A DNA stretch of 64,000 bases from Roseovarius confluentis. GTDB lineage: Bacteria > Pseudomonadota > Alphaproteobacteria > Rhodobacterales > Rhodobacteraceae. Shown piece by piece: positions 8,027 through 16,868 of this stretch; within the stretch, counting starts at the first letter, position 1; every line of letters starts with the position of its first letter. The DNA is taken from positions 62,001 through 126,000 of the forward strand of contig NZ_PPFE01000012.1 of NCBI RefSeq assembly GCF_002917925.1, read 5' to 3'. The position numbers and the translations under genes were made by a program. A model generated the notes under the pieces. The model did no database searches. It was given only the letters and a program-made list of their open reading frames with translations, and was not told the DNA's origin.

Positions 8027-8665
8027 TTAGTTCCAGAAGGCTTCGTCAACGCCGTTCATGGCTTCGATATCTTCTTCGTTGAACTTGGTCACGAAGGTGT
8101 AGCTCATGTCATCGACGGGCACGAGTTTCGCATCTTTCACTGACAGCATGACGTGCTTGTCGCCGATGTCGAGGAAACCGCCAACTTCGACGATGATGCC
8201 GGTCAGCTTGCCGTCTTGCGACATCACGAGGTCTTCGATCTCGCCGATCTGGTTCCACTCGGAGTTGACTTCGTCATACTCGGTCATGTCCCAGCTTTCG
8301 CCTTCGTCGTTGGCTTCGTTGGTGGTGTAAACGGCACCGCCGGTGATGTCGCGGCTGCGGATCAGCTCGCCTTGCATCTGGCTCATTTCTTCACTGGACT
8401 TGTCCCAGCCCATGTCGCTGTCACCGTCACTCATGGCCGATTGCTCGGTTTCCATGTTGGACGAGTCTTCGTTCATGGCCGACTGATCGTCCTGAGCGTC
8501 ACTGCTGCTGTCGGTGGCGGTGTCATTGGCCGTGTCCATTTCGGAGTTGGATTCGACTTGGGTGTTCTGGGTGTCGGTGTCCATCTCGGTGTTCGAGTCG
8601 CTCTGGGCAAACGCGGTGGTGGCTACGAGTGCCATTGCGATGGCGGTGGTTCCAAAGAGTTTCAT
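8027..8665 (-). CDS. secreted PRC-barrel protein with acidic low-complexity linker
   Basis: A 212-aa exported protein. A signal peptide (KLFGTTAIAMALVATTAFA) is followed by a ~70-residue linker made almost only of D, S, E, N, T, M and Q. A PRC-barrel-like domain then runs from about residue 98 to the end (SRDITGGAVYTTNEA, then EIEDLVMSQDGKLTGIIVEV). PRC barrels are small beta folds found in ribosome maturation, photosynthetic reaction centres and many envelope proteins of unknown role. ATG 8665 is chosen because AGGAGA lies 6 bases upstream. An ATG six codons earlier would put that site inside the gene. Strongly acidic. Confidence 0.85.
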   Translation of the reverse strand: MKLFGTTAIAMALVATTAFAQSDSNTEMDTDTQNTQVESNSEMDTANDTATDSSSDAQDDQSAMNEDSSNMETEQSAMSDGDSDMGWDKSSEEMSQMQGELIRSRDITGGAVYTTNEANDEGESWDMTEYDEVNSEWNQIGEIEDLVMSQDGKLTGIIVEVGGFLDIGDKHVMLSVKDAKLVPVDDMSYTFVTKFNEEDIEAMNGVDEAFWN

Positions 8666-8850
8666 TATCTGTCTCCTGTTCATTTCTGTTCTGATGGATC
8701 AACGCGGCGGGGGGTGCGTGTCGTTCCGAAAAACTATTGAAAAATTGAGGCTTAGCGCGTGAAACCTTTGGCGGGGGGAGTGCGTTAGGGCGCTTGGCGC
8801 GGGCGTCGCTGCTCATGATTTCTTAACCTTGTGGCGGGCAAGCTGGGACC

Positions 8851-9231
8851 ATGCTCAGGATGCTTTTGATTTTGCTGGTGCTGGGGGCCTGCGGGACGCC
8901 CGGCCCGGAGTTCGCCGGGGTCGCGCCGGTGCGCGTCAAGTTGGGCAAGTCGGTCTTTGACATCCGCGTGGCGGGGCGGCGCGCCGAAGCGATCCGGCTG
9001 AACCCGCGACCCGCAATGCGGCTGGCCAGCGTGGGCGTGCCGGCCGTGCTGGCCATCGAGAGGGTCAGCGGGTGCCGGGTGGACCGGCTGCGCGGGGACC
9101 AGGCAATGATGCGGGCCACGCTGGATTGCGGGGCGGGCGCCCCGGCGCCACGACAGCGCGAGCCGTATCTTGAATGCGACGCGTTCGATCTGGACGCGGA
9201 TGGCGGCGCGTTGATCTGTTACCCGTTCTGA
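8851..9231 (+). CDS. small lipoprotein of unknown function
   Basis: A 126-aa protein whose N terminus MLRMLLILLVLGACGTPGPE is a classic lipoprotein signal with lipobox LGAC, so it should be acylated at Cys14 and anchored to the envelope. The rest has no recognised domain. Several cysteines (GCRVDR, LDCGAG, YLECDAF, LICYPF) may form two disulfides in the periplasm. It ends inside the convergent acetyltransferase gene (13-base overlap). Confidence 0.72.
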   Translation: MLRMLLILLVLGACGTPGPEFAGVAPVRVKLGKSVFDIRVAGRRAEAIRLNPRPAMRLASVGVPAVLAIERVSGCRVDRLRGDQAMMRATLDCGAGAPAPRQREPYLECDAFDLDADGGALICYPF

Positions 9232-9692
9232 GCCGCCACGGGGGACAGGATCTTTTCCATGAAGACGCTGGTGGTGTTCGGGCGGTAATCGCCGAAGATG
9301 CCGCGCCGGGTAAAGCCATGGCGTTCGTAAAGGCGGATGGCGGCGTCGAGCGCTTCGGCCGTTTCCAGGCGCAGGACGGTGATGTCTTCGCCCCGCGCCT
9401 CGTCTTCCAGCGCGCGCAGGATCGCGGCGGCCACGCCCCGGCCGCGGGCGGCCTCTGAGGTGAACATGGATTTCACCTCGGCATAGCCGCGCTTGAGGGC
9501 CAGCGCCCCGGTGCCCAGCGTCTCGGCCCCGTCGCGGGCGGCGTAGAAGCGGATATCGGGGCCGCGCAGCTCTTCGAGGTCCAGGAAATAGTTGTCCTCG
9601 GGCGGAAACAGGTCGCGCATCATGGCGTGGCTTTGTTCCAGCAGGGCACGGGGGCCGGGACTGGAGGGTTTGGCGATTTCGACGATGAGCAT
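9219..9692 (-). CDS. GNAT family N-acetyltransferase
   Basis: A 157-aa GNAT-fold acyl-CoA-dependent acetyltransferase. The acetyl-CoA pyrophosphate loop (motif A) is seen as VKSMFTSEAARGRGVAAAIL (R-G-R-G-V-A), and motif B is the LYERHGFTRRGIFGDY segment near the C terminus. The layout resembles PanM/YhhY-like putative acetyltransferases. The substrate may be an amine or amino acid and is not determinable. It starts 10 bases after the stop of the His-rich protein gene, so the two are probably co-transcribed. Confidence 0.88.
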   Translation of the reverse strand: MLIVEIAKPSSPGPRALLEQSHAMMRDLFPPEDNYFLDLEELRGPDIRFYAARDGAETLGTGALALKRGYAEVKSMFTSEAARGRGVAAAILRALEDEARGEDITVLRLETAEALDAAIRLYERHGFTRRGIFGDYRPNTTSVFMEKILSPVAAQNG

Positions 9693-9702
9693 GGGGCGCG
9701 GG

Positions 9703-10206
9703 CTATTCGATTGTCAGGGTCGTCATGGCCTCGATCGGCGTGCCGTTCGTGGCGAGGTGACCGTGGGTGTTGGCGTTGAGCGTGACCCGGATGTCGTGCG
9801 TGCCCTTGGGCAGTGCGTCGAGTTGCACCCACGGGCTGTAGGCGCGGGGCTGCTTGACGCCGTTGATATAGACATGCGCGTGGCCGTGGCCGGGGCGGTG
9901 ATCGCCGTTCACGCCTTCGGGGTCGAAGGTGAAGTTGGTTGTCATGATATGCAGGTTGCGGCTTTGCGGGCCGTCGGGATGAAGCTCGATGGCCAGCGTC
10001 GGGGCGGGATCGCCGGCCTCGACCATCTTGTGGTCGTGCATGGCGTTGTCCTGCCCGTGATCATGGGCGGAGTGGTCATGGGACATGCCCTTGGACGTGG
10101 CCATATTGGACATGGCCGGGCGGTCGATCACCGTGGCCGTGACCAGCGCGCCGAGACCGGCCCCGGCGGCGAGGCCGGCCACAAGAAGGGCAATCGGGTT
10201 TGACAT
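9703..10206 (-). CDS. membrane-anchored histidine-rich periplasmic protein
   Basis: A 167-aa protein. The N-terminal hydrophobic segment PIALLVAGLAAGAGLGALVT acts as an anchor or uncleaved signal. It is followed by a His/Met/Asp-rich stretch (SHDHSAHDHGQDNAMHDHKM, residues ~42-61) likely to bind copper or another soft metal. A beta-sandwich-like domain follows (TTNFTFDPEGVNGDHRPGHG, then HAHVYINGVK). Family unrecognised. Metal handling is inferred from composition only. A second His cluster (HRPGHGHAHVY) strengthens the metal idea. Confidence 0.72.
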   Translation of the reverse strand: MSNPIALLVAGLAAGAGLGALVTATVIDRPAMSNMATSKGMSHDHSAHDHGQDNAMHDHKMVEAGDPAPTLAIELHPDGPQSRNLHIMTTNFTFDPEGVNGDHRPGHGHAHVYINGVKQPRAYSPWVQLDALPKGTHDIRVTLNANTHGHLATNGTPIEAMTTLTIE

Positions 10207-10321
10207 GACGAAGCGTTCCGTGGCGTGAGCGTGATCTGCGCCGAAGCATATGTTTGGGGCGCGTGCGCCGCAATAACTGCATCGGGAGAATTCAGAATCC
10301 GCGCGAGATCACGCAATATAT

Positions 10322-10330
10322 TGTGGATAA
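10322..10330 (-). promoter_or_regulatory. perfect DnaA box consensus upstream of smc
   Basis: TGTGGATAA on the plus strand, i.e. TTATCCACA on the minus strand, the exact DnaA-box consensus. It lies in an AT-rich stretch (CGCAATATATTG just before it) 127 bases upstream of the smc start. A single box, so an origin is not implied. It could link smc expression to DnaA, or be chance. Confidence 0.4.
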
Positions 10331-10456
10331 GTGCTGGCATCGCGCCATATGCAGGGGTTTTGCGTTGACAGGGCCCAAGGTCGTGCGCTTGCATGTCCTT
10401 CCAAGGCCGGAATCACATCCGATAATCAAGCCGGCCCGACCAGAGGGACACGTGCC

Positions 10457-13400
10457 GTGCAGTTCACCAAGCTGAGATTGACCGGGTTCAAGAGCTTCGT
10501 CGACCCGACCGACCTTTTCATCCAGGACGGTCTGACCGGGGTGGTGGGGCCGAACGGCTGTGGCAAGTCGAACCTGCTGGAAGCGTTGCGCTGGGTGATG
10601 GGGGAGAACCGGCCCACCTCGATGCGTGGCTCCGGCATGGAGGACGTGATCTTTGCCGGTGCGGCCACCCGGCCCGCGCGCAACTTTGCCGAAGTGAGCA
10701 TCCATCTGGACAATTCCGACCGGCTGGCCCCCGCCGGTTTCAACGATGCGGATCACCTTGAGATCATCCGGCGGATCACGCGGGACGTCGGCAGCGCCTA
10801 CAAGGTGAATGGCAAGGACGTGCGGGCGCGGGACGTTCAGATGCTGTTTGCCGATGCCTCGACCGGTGCGCATTCGCCGGCGCTGGTGCGGCAGGGGCAG
10901 ATTTCGGAATTGATCAACGCCAAGCCCACGGCGCGGCGGCGCATCCTGGAAGAGGCGGCGGGGATTTCCGGCCTCTACCAGCGGCGACACGAGGCGGAGT
11001 TGAAGCTGAAGGGGGCCGAGAGCAACCTGGCCCGCGTCGATGACGTGATCGAGCAATTGGCGACGCAGCTGGCGCAGTTGGCGCGGCAGGCCAAGCAGGC
11101 GGCGCGGTATCGCCAGATCGGCGAGGAGTTGCGGCAGGCCGAGGGATTGCTGCTGTATCGCCGCTGGAAGGAAGCCGACCTGGCGCGGGCCAATGCGCAG
11201 AGCGAGCTGACCGAGCGGACCAGCGACGCGGCGCGGGCCGAGGCGGCGGCGCGCGAGGCGGCAAAGCTGCGGGCGCGGGCGGACGAGGCACTGCCGCCCC
11301 TGCGCGAGGAAGAGGCCATCGCGGCGGCGGTGTTGCAGCGGTTGCAAGTGAGCCGCGACACGCTGGCCGAGCAGGAAGCCGCGGCCAAGGACCGGATCGA
11401 GACGCTGCAATCCCGGATCGAACAGCTGGCCCGCGACATGGAGCGCGAGGACAGCCTGAACCGCGACGCGGGCGAGACGATCGAACGGCTGGAGTGGGAA
11501 GCGCAGGAACTGGCCAAGGCCGCCGAAGGCCACGAGGGCAAGCTGGAATCGGCGAGCGCCGAGGCGGCGGACGCCAGCCAGGTCTTGCAGGCGCGGGAAA
11601 CCGAACTGTCCGAGCTGACGGAGGATGTTGCGCGGCTGGCCGCGCGGCACCAGTCGGCGCAGCGGCTGGTCGAGGACAGCCGCAAGACCCGCGACCGGGC
11701 CGATGCCGAGGCGGCGCGGGCCAAGGACGCGGTGGAGGCGGCGCAATACACGGTGACGCGGGCCAGCGAAGAGTTCGAGGCCGCCGAGACAGCCGAGAAG
11801 GACGCGACCGAGGCGGCGCAGGCAGCCGAAACAGCGTTGACCGCGGCCGACGACGCGCGGGCCGATGCGCAGGGGCGCGAGGCGGATGCGCGGGCGGAAC
11901 GCTCCGAGGCCGAGGGCGAGGTGAGTGCCCTGTCGGCGGAGGTGTCGGCGCTGGCGCGGCTGCTGGAACGGGACACGGCAGAGGGCGGGCAGATCCTTGA
12001 CGCGGTGCAGGTGGCGCCGGGGTATGAAAAGGCGCTGGGCGCGGCGCTGGCCGATGATTTGCGCGCGCCCGAGGTCGATGCGGACGGGCCGTCGGGCTGG
12101 GTTCCGCTGGACGGGTATGCCCAGGCGCAGACTTTGCCTGAAGGTGTCGTTGCTTTGGGCGCTCATGTGAACGTGCCGGGCGTGCTGGCGCGGCGGATGG
12201 CGCAGATCGGGCTGGTGGATCCGGATGACGGGCCGCGGTTGCAGGCGCTTCTGAAACCGGGGCAGCGGCTGGTCAGCGTCGAGGGTGACCTGTGGCGCTG
12301 GGACGGGTACCGTGCCTGGGCCGAGGATGCGCCGTCTGCCGCCGCGCTGCGACTGGAGCAGTTGAACCGGCTGGAAGAGTTGAAGCAGCAATTGTCGCAT
12401 GCCACCGCGCGGGCCGAGGGTGCGCAGCGGGCGCACGAGACGCTTAAGGCGCGGCTGGTGGAGTTGACCGAGGCGGACAAGGCCGCGCGCGAGGCGCGGC
12501 GTGCTGCCGATGGCAAGGTCGCCGAGGCGAACCGGGCGCTGAGCCGGGCCGAGGCGGAGCGGAGCCTGGCTGGGTCCAAGCTGGAAAGCCTCGGGTTGGC
12601 GGTGAAGCGCCACGAGGAAGAGGCGCTGGCCGCCCGCAAGACGTTGGCCGAGGCGGAAAAGGCGATGGGCGATCTGGGTGATCTGGATACCGCGCGCGCC
12701 GAGGTGGAAGACGTCAAGATGACGGTCGAGGCGGCGCGGATGACGATGATGTCCAAGCGTTCGGCCCATGATGAGCTGCGTCGCGAGGGCGAAGCGCGGC
12801 TGAAGCGCAGCCAGGAAGTGACCAAGGAATTGTCGGGCTGGCGGCACCGGCTGGAAACGGCGAAGACGCGCAGCGCGGAGCTGGCCGAACGCAAGGAGGC
12901 GAGTGAGGCGGAACTGGCAGAGGCCGGGGCGAAGCCTGGCGAGTTGGCGGCCAAGCGCGAGGAATTGAGCGCGGACATTTCGAAGGCCGAGGCGCGGCGG
13001 GCCGAGGCGGCCGACACGCTGTCGAACGCCGAGGGCGTGGCACGTGAGGCGGTGGCGAACGAGCGTGATGCCGAGCGGCTGGCCGGCGAGGCGCGCGAGG
13101 CGCGGGCGCGGTCCGAGGCGCGGGCGGAAGCAGCGCGGGAAACCCAGGCACAGGCGGCGGCGCGGATCGAGGAGGAACTGGAGTGCTCGCCCGAGGACCT
13201 GCTGGAGACGTTGCAGGCCGATCCCGAGACAATGCCCGCGTCGGAGGCGATCGAGGCCGACGTGAACCGCCTGAAACGTCAGCGCGATGCGCTGGGGGCG
13301 GTGAACCTGCGGGCCGAGGAAGACGCGCGTGAGGTGCAGGAAGAGCATGACACGCTGGTCAATGAGAAGTCCGATCTCGAGGAAGCGATCCGCACCCTGC

Positions 13401-13912
13401 GCAATGGTATCGCGTCGCTGAACCGCGAGGGGCGCGAGCGGTTGCTGACGGCGTTCGAGCAGGTGAATTCGAACTTCTCGATGCTGTTCAAGCACCTGTT
13501 CGGCGGCGGCGAGGCGAACCTCGTGATGGTCGAGAGCGACGACCCGCTGGAGGCTGGGCTGGAGATCATGTGCCAGCCGCCGGGCAAGAAACTTGCGACG
13601 CTGAGCCTGCTGTCGGGGGGTGAGCAGACGCTGACCGCGCTGGCGCTGATCTTTGCCGTGTTCCTGGCCAACCCGGCGCCGATCTGCGTGCTGGACGAGG
13701 TGGACGCGCCCTTGGACGACGCGAATGTGGGGCGGTTCTGTGATCTGCTGGACGAGATGTGCCGCCGGACCGAGACGCGGTTCCTGATCATCACGCACCA
13801 CGCGGTGACGATGAGCCGGATGGACCGTCTTTTCGGGGTGACGATGGGCGAGCAGGGTGTCAGCCAGCTGGTGTCGGTGGATCTCAAGAAGGCGGAGCAG
13901 ATGGTGGCGTGA
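10457..13912 (+). CDS. smc: chromosome segregation ATPase SMC
   Basis: A 1151-aa condensin subunit that loads on DNA with ScpAB and compacts and segregates the chromosome. The Walker A motif GPNGCGKSN is at residues 31-39. Two long coiled coils extremely rich in A, E and R flank a hinge around residues 500-640 (QVAPGYEKALGAALADDL). The C-terminal head has the signature LSLLSGGEQTLTALAL and Walker B VLDEVDAPLDDANV. The GTG start at 10457 gives the canonical N terminus VQFTKLRLTGFKSFVDPT. Earlier in-frame codons would add an unrelated extension. Length matches alphaproteobacterial SMC. Confidence 0.97.
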   Translation: MQFTKLRLTGFKSFVDPTDLFIQDGLTGVVGPNGCGKSNLLEALRWVMGENRPTSMRGSGMEDVIFAGAATRPARNFAEVSIHLDNSDRLAPAGFNDADHLEIIRRITRDVGSAYKVNGKDVRARDVQMLFADASTGAHSPALVRQGQISELINAKPTARRRILEEAAGISGLYQRRHEAELKLKGAESNLARVDDVIEQLATQLAQLARQAKQAARYRQIGEELRQAEGLLLYRRWKEADLARANAQSELTERTSDAARAEAAAREAAKLRARADEALPPLREEEAIAAAVLQRLQVSRDTLAEQEAAAKDRIETLQSRIEQLARDMEREDSLNRDAGETIERLEWEAQELAKAAEGHEGKLESASAEAADASQVLQARETELSELTEDVARLAARHQSAQRLVEDSRKTRDRADAEAARAKDAVEAAQYTVTRASEEFEAAETAEKDATEAAQAAETALTAADDARADAQGREADARAERSEAEGEVSALSAEVSALARLLERDTAEGGQILDAVQVAPGYEKALGAALADDLRAPEVDADGPSGWVPLDGYAQAQTLPEGVVALGAHVNVPGVLARRMAQIGLVDPDDGPRLQALLKPGQRLVSVEGDLWRWDGYRAWAEDAPSAAALRLEQLNRLEELKQQLSHATARAEGAQRAHETLKARLVELTEADKAAREARRAADGKVAEANRALSRAEAERSLAGSKLESLGLAVKRHEEEALAARKTLAEAEKAMGDLGDLDTARAEVEDVKMTVEAARMTMMSKRSAHDELRREGEARLKRSQEVTKELSGWRHRLETAKTRSAELAERKEASEAELAEAGAKPGELAAKREELSADISKAEARRAEAADTLSNAEGVAREAVANERDAERLAGEAREARARSEARAEAARETQAQAAARIEEELECSPEDLLETLQADPETMPASEAIEADVNRLKRQRDALGAVNLRAEEDAREVQEEHDTLVNEKSDLEEAIRTLRNGIASLNREGRERLLTAFEQVNSNFSMLFKHLFGGGEANLVMVESDDPLEAGLEIMCQPPGKKLATLSLLSGGEQTLTALALIFAVFLANPAPICVLDEVDAPLDDANVGRFCDLLDEMCRRTETRFLIITHHAVTMSRMDRLFGVTMGEQGVSQLVSVDLKKAEQMVA

Positions 13913-13988
13913 GCCATCCGTCGTTAAGATTTTACGAACATAGAGCCGATATCTCTGGTCTCGCTGCAACCCTTTGCAGTGAGAGGAG

Positions 13989-14087
13989 GTGGTTCAACTG
14001 AAGGAAAACACCTTCCGCAAATGGATGGTCGTTCTGGCAGCGGGAACGCTGGTCGTGACGATCATTCGACTTTGTATAGGGCTTTGA
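13989..14087 (+). CDS. possible 32-residue single-pass membrane peptide
   Basis: Short frame VVQLKENTFRKWMVVLAAGT continuing LVVTIIRLCIGL and stop. A basic/polar N terminus is followed by one hydrophobic helix. GAGAGGAG directly abuts the GTG start, and the same purine-rich tract stands 7 bases before an in-frame CTG, which could be the true start (29 residues). A strong terminator follows 16 bases after the stop, so the unit looks like a complete mini-gene. No homology claimed. Confidence 0.45.
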   Translation: MVQLKENTFRKWMVVLAAGTLVVTIIRLCIGL

Positions 14088-14103
14088 TACCCTGACAAAG
14101 AAA

Positions 14104-14133
14104 GACCCCGCGAAGCAGCAACTTCGCGGGGTC
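14104..14133. terminator. strong hairpin terminator
   Basis: Twelve-bp perfect stem GACCCCGCGAAG/CTTCGCGGGGTC with a six-base loop. On the minus strand it is followed by TTTCTTTG. It closes the smc/small-peptide transcript and can also insulate the minus-strand genes starting at 16516. Confidence 0.8.
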
Positions 14134-14142
14134 ACGTCTTTG

Positions 14143-14183
14143 GTGGTTCACCTGAAAGACAACTTCCGCATTCTTAATATGAT
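14143..14183 (+). repeat. diverged partial copy of the small-peptide start region
   Basis: GTGGTTCACCTGAAAGAC followed by AACTTCCGCA closely matches the start of the small frame at 13989 (GTGGTTCAACTGAAGGAA, later CTTCCGCA): 15 of the first 18 bases are identical. Its frame (VVHLKDNFRILNMM) loses the membrane helix, so it looks like a decayed duplicate. The rest of the gap to 14234 holds nothing I recognise. Confidence 0.5.
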
Positions 14184-14234
14184 GCGCTTTTCTTACCAAA
14201 AAGTAAAGCCGAGCGCGCGACCTTGGTTAACGCC

Positions 14235-15350
14235 TTACGGCAGCGGTCCGGTCTGCCAGAGCGTGATGCGCAGGCCGCCATGGGCGACGGGCGGGCCGGG
14301 GTCGGTGAAGGGCAGGCCGGTGGCGTTGGCAAGGCTGGCGTCGGTGGTCACGAGGCCGACGCGCCAGCCTGCGAGCCGTTCCGCGAGGGTCTTGCCGAGG
14401 GCGCCATAGAGGCCGAAGAGCTGTTTGCGCTCGCCGATGCGGGTGCCGTAGGGCGGGTTCACCATGACGAGGCCGGGTGGACCGTCGGGGCGTTGGAGAT
14501 CACTGAAGGCATGGTGCGAGATCGTGACCCGGTCGCCGAGGCCGGCGGTGTCGGCGTTGGCCCGCGCGCCGGTGACGGCGCCCGCGTCACGGTCGCTGCC
14601 GTGGAAGCGGAGCGTGGTTTCGGTGTCAGTTTGGCCGCTTTTCAAGTCCTGCCATGCGCTTGCACCGAAATTGGCGAAACGCTCGAAGGCGAAGTCCCTG
14701 TCACGGCCCGGGGCGTGGCCGAGGGCCATTCCCGCGGCCTCCAGCAGGAAGGTGCCGGAACCGCACATCGGGTCCAGCACCGGCTCGGTGCCGGTGTAGC
14801 CGCATTGGCGCAGGAAGAGCGCGGCAAGGGTCTCGCGCATGGGGGCCTTGCCGACGAAGGGTTTCTGGCCGCGGCGGTGGAGTGGCTCGCCCGAGGTGTC
14901 GAGGCTGAGCAGGCACTGGTTACCCTCTATCCGCAGCTGGACGCGCACGGGGTCGTCGCCTTCGAGCGGCGCGCCGGTGACCTCGTGGATGGCGCGGGCG
15001 ACGCGTTCGGCGGCGGCGCCTTGGTGGTAGATCTTTGATTTGCGGGTCGTGGCCTCGACCGTGATCGGCACGTCGGGGCGGAGGAGACCCGCCCAGCCGA
15101 CTTCGCGCGTGCGGGTTTCGAGCTGGTCGAGATGCATCGCCTGAAAGCGGGCGACGCGGGCGAGGACCCGGCCCGCACCGCGCAGGGCGAGGTTGGCGCG
15201 CCAGACGTCCGGCCAGTGGCCGCGAAAGCGGACACCGCCGGGGGTGGCCTTGGGCTTGGCGAACCCGGCTGCCTGCGCCTCGTCCTTGAGGGTGAGTTCG
15301 AGACCGGGCGGGGCGGTGAGAAAGATCTCGAACGCGCGGCGTGGCATCAT
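14235..15350 (-). CDS. THUMP-domain RNA guanine-N2 methyltransferase, RlmL-type
   Basis: A 371-aa class I methyltransferase that methylates 23S rRNA guanine (equivalent to the N-terminal half of E. coli RlmL/YcbY). An N-terminal THUMP RNA-binding domain (~1-160, with VPITVEATTRKSKIYH) precedes the methylase fold. SAM motif I region is LDPMCGSGTFLLEAA, and the catalytic motif is MVNPPYGTRIGE (N-P-P-Y). ATG 15350 overlaps the stop of the upstream transglycosylase by 4 bases, so the two genes are coupled. The RlmK-like C-terminal half of E. coli RlmL is absent. Confidence 0.88.
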   Translation of the reverse strand: MMPRRAFEIFLTAPPGLELTLKDEAQAAGFAKPKATPGGVRFRGHWPDVWRANLALRGAGRVLARVARFQAMHLDQLETRTREVGWAGLLRPDVPITVEATTRKSKIYHQGAAAERVARAIHEVTGAPLEGDDPVRVQLRIEGNQCLLSLDTSGEPLHRRGQKPFVGKAPMRETLAALFLRQCGYTGTEPVLDPMCGSGTFLLEAAGMALGHAPGRDRDFAFERFANFGASAWQDLKSGQTDTETTLRFHGSDRDAGAVTGARANADTAGLGDRVTISHHAFSDLQRPDGPPGLVMVNPPYGTRIGERKQLFGLYGALGKTLAERLAGWRVGLVTTDASLANATGLPFTDPGPPVAHGGLRITLWQTGPLP

Positions 15351-16516
15351 AGGGCGTTCAGAAGCGCGGGCGTGGGCCAGGCGTCGGCGGGCATGCCGAG
15401 TTCCTGCTGCACGTCCTGCACGGCGGCGCGGGTGCCGGAGCCGAGGATGCCGTCGACCCCGCCCACGTCATAGCCGCGTGCGGCGAGCTTTTCCTGCAAG
15501 CGCTTCATCTGATCGCCCGAAAGGCCCGGATCCGGGTTGCCCGCGTCGAAGACAGGCGCGCCTTCCAGACGGTTGGCGAAATAGGCGGCGGTCAGGACGT
15601 AGGTGTAGCTTTGGTTCCATTCGAAATAGACGTTGAAATTGGGGTAGGCGAGAAAGGCCGGACCTTTGCGCCCCTCGGGCAGGAGAATGTTCGCGGGCAG
15701 GTCGCCGCGGATCTGGCCATGGCGGGGGGTAACCCCCATGGCGGCCCATTCGGAGGCGGGCAGCGTCGTGCGCAGGCCCGTCTTGGACCAGTCGAAGTTG
15801 TCGGGCACGTCGATTTCCTGCAACCAAGGCTCGCCCGCGCGCCAGCCGAGATGTTGCAGCATCTTGCCGCCCGACATCAGCGCGTCGGGGGCGGAGGTCT
15901 TGAGGTTGACCTCGCCGTCGCCGTCAGCGTCGACGCCGTTGTCGATGATATCCTGCGGCAGCATTTGGACCATGCCGATTTCCCCGGCCCAGGCGCCGGT
16001 GGTTCCGATGGGGTCGAAATTGCCCATCTCGTAGAGTTCCAGGGCGGCAAAGACCTGAGGCCGGAAAAGCTCGGGCCGGCGGCAATCATGCGACAGGGTG
16101 ACCAGCGCGTTGAGCGTGTTGTAATCCCCTTGAAAGCCGCCGTAGTCGGTCTCGAACGCCCAGAAGGCCAGTAGCACGCCGCGCGGCACACCGTACTCGG
16201 CCTCGATCCGGTCGAAGACGGCATCGAACTGCTGCGACTTGGCGCGGCCGGTGTTGAGCCGGTTCGCGCTGATCAGGCGACGGGCAAAGTCGGTGAAGGG
16301 TTTCTGGAAAACACCCTGGCGACGGTCGGCCTGCAGGACGCTTTGGTCCTGGCGCACCGAGGCGAAAAAGCTGTTCACGCTGTCGGGCGCGTGGCCGCGG
16401 GCAATCGCCTCTTGCCGCAGCGCGTCGACGAAACCGGAAAACGAGCCGCCGCAACTTTGACCATAGGCGGTGGTGGCGGTGCAGAGCGACAGGGCGAGGG
16501 CGAGGCAGCGGATCAT
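15347..16516 (-). CDS. lytic murein transglycosylase (MltB family) with peptidoglycan-binding domain
   Basis: A 389-aa exported enzyme that cleaves the glycan strands of peptidoglycan to 1,6-anhydromuramic products. The signal peptide is LALALSLCTATTAYG. The SLT-type domain carries the catalytic Glu in LLAFWAFETDYGGFQG and the family motif GEIGMVQMLPQDI. A C-terminal PG_binding_1 repeat (residues ~330-389, MKRLQEKLAARGYDVGGVDG) anchors it to the wall. Length is normal for MltB-like proteins of this group. First gene of a two-gene unit with the RNA methyltransferase. Confidence 0.93.
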   Translation of the reverse strand: MIRCLALALSLCTATTAYGQSCGGSFSGFVDALRQEAIARGHAPDSVNSFFASVRQDQSVLQADRRQGVFQKPFTDFARRLISANRLNTGRAKSQQFDAVFDRIEAEYGVPRGVLLAFWAFETDYGGFQGDYNTLNALVTLSHDCRRPELFRPQVFAALELYEMGNFDPIGTTGAWAGEIGMVQMLPQDIIDNGVDADGDGEVNLKTSAPDALMSGGKMLQHLGWRAGEPWLQEIDVPDNFDWSKTGLRTTLPASEWAAMGVTPRHGQIRGDLPANILLPEGRKGPAFLAYPNFNVYFEWNQSYTYVLTAAYFANRLEGAPVFDAGNPDPGLSGDQMKRLQEKLAARGYDVGGVDGILGSGTRAAVQDVQQELGMPADAWPTPALLNAL

Positions 16517-16517
16517 T

Positions 16518-16868
16518 CAGTACTTCCTTTTCCGGGTGAGAGTGCAGCAGCGGATTGGCCTTGGCCAGTCCGGAAAACCTGTATTCGGGCATTGTGTTAT
16601 TCAATATCGGAGGGGCAACGCCCCCGGGGCGTCGGGGTTTCATCTGCCGGGTTCGCGCTAGGCGACGTCGAACTGGACGACTTGATGGAGTCTGGTGTAC
16701 CGTTTCTTGTGCACTGAGTGTCCGGCGGAGCCTGGACTGACGTCACGTAAGGTGTTAAGTCCTTATATCGTTTTCTTTTTCCAGAACTAACTGATCATAT
16801 TCAGCGTTTATCTAGACATGCAGACCGAGGTGCTGTGCGTGCTGGGTTAAAGTACGGAAGTCGTTTGA
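16518..16868. other. 351-base gap without a supported gene
   Basis: The left part holds a GGAGGGGC/GCCCCC hairpin near 16612. The right ~120 bases turn AT-rich (TTAAGTCCTTATATCGTTTT around 16755) and probably carry the promoter of the receiver gene at 16869. Frames crossing it have no start site or recognisable protein. Confidence 0.5.

Noticed and set aside
10292-13969. 1225-codon open frame antisense to smc
   Set aside because: It is a mirror frame of a real GC-rich, Ala/Glu/Arg-rich coiled-coil gene. Its translation is R/L/H/P-rich without domains, and smc on the other strand has all its motifs.
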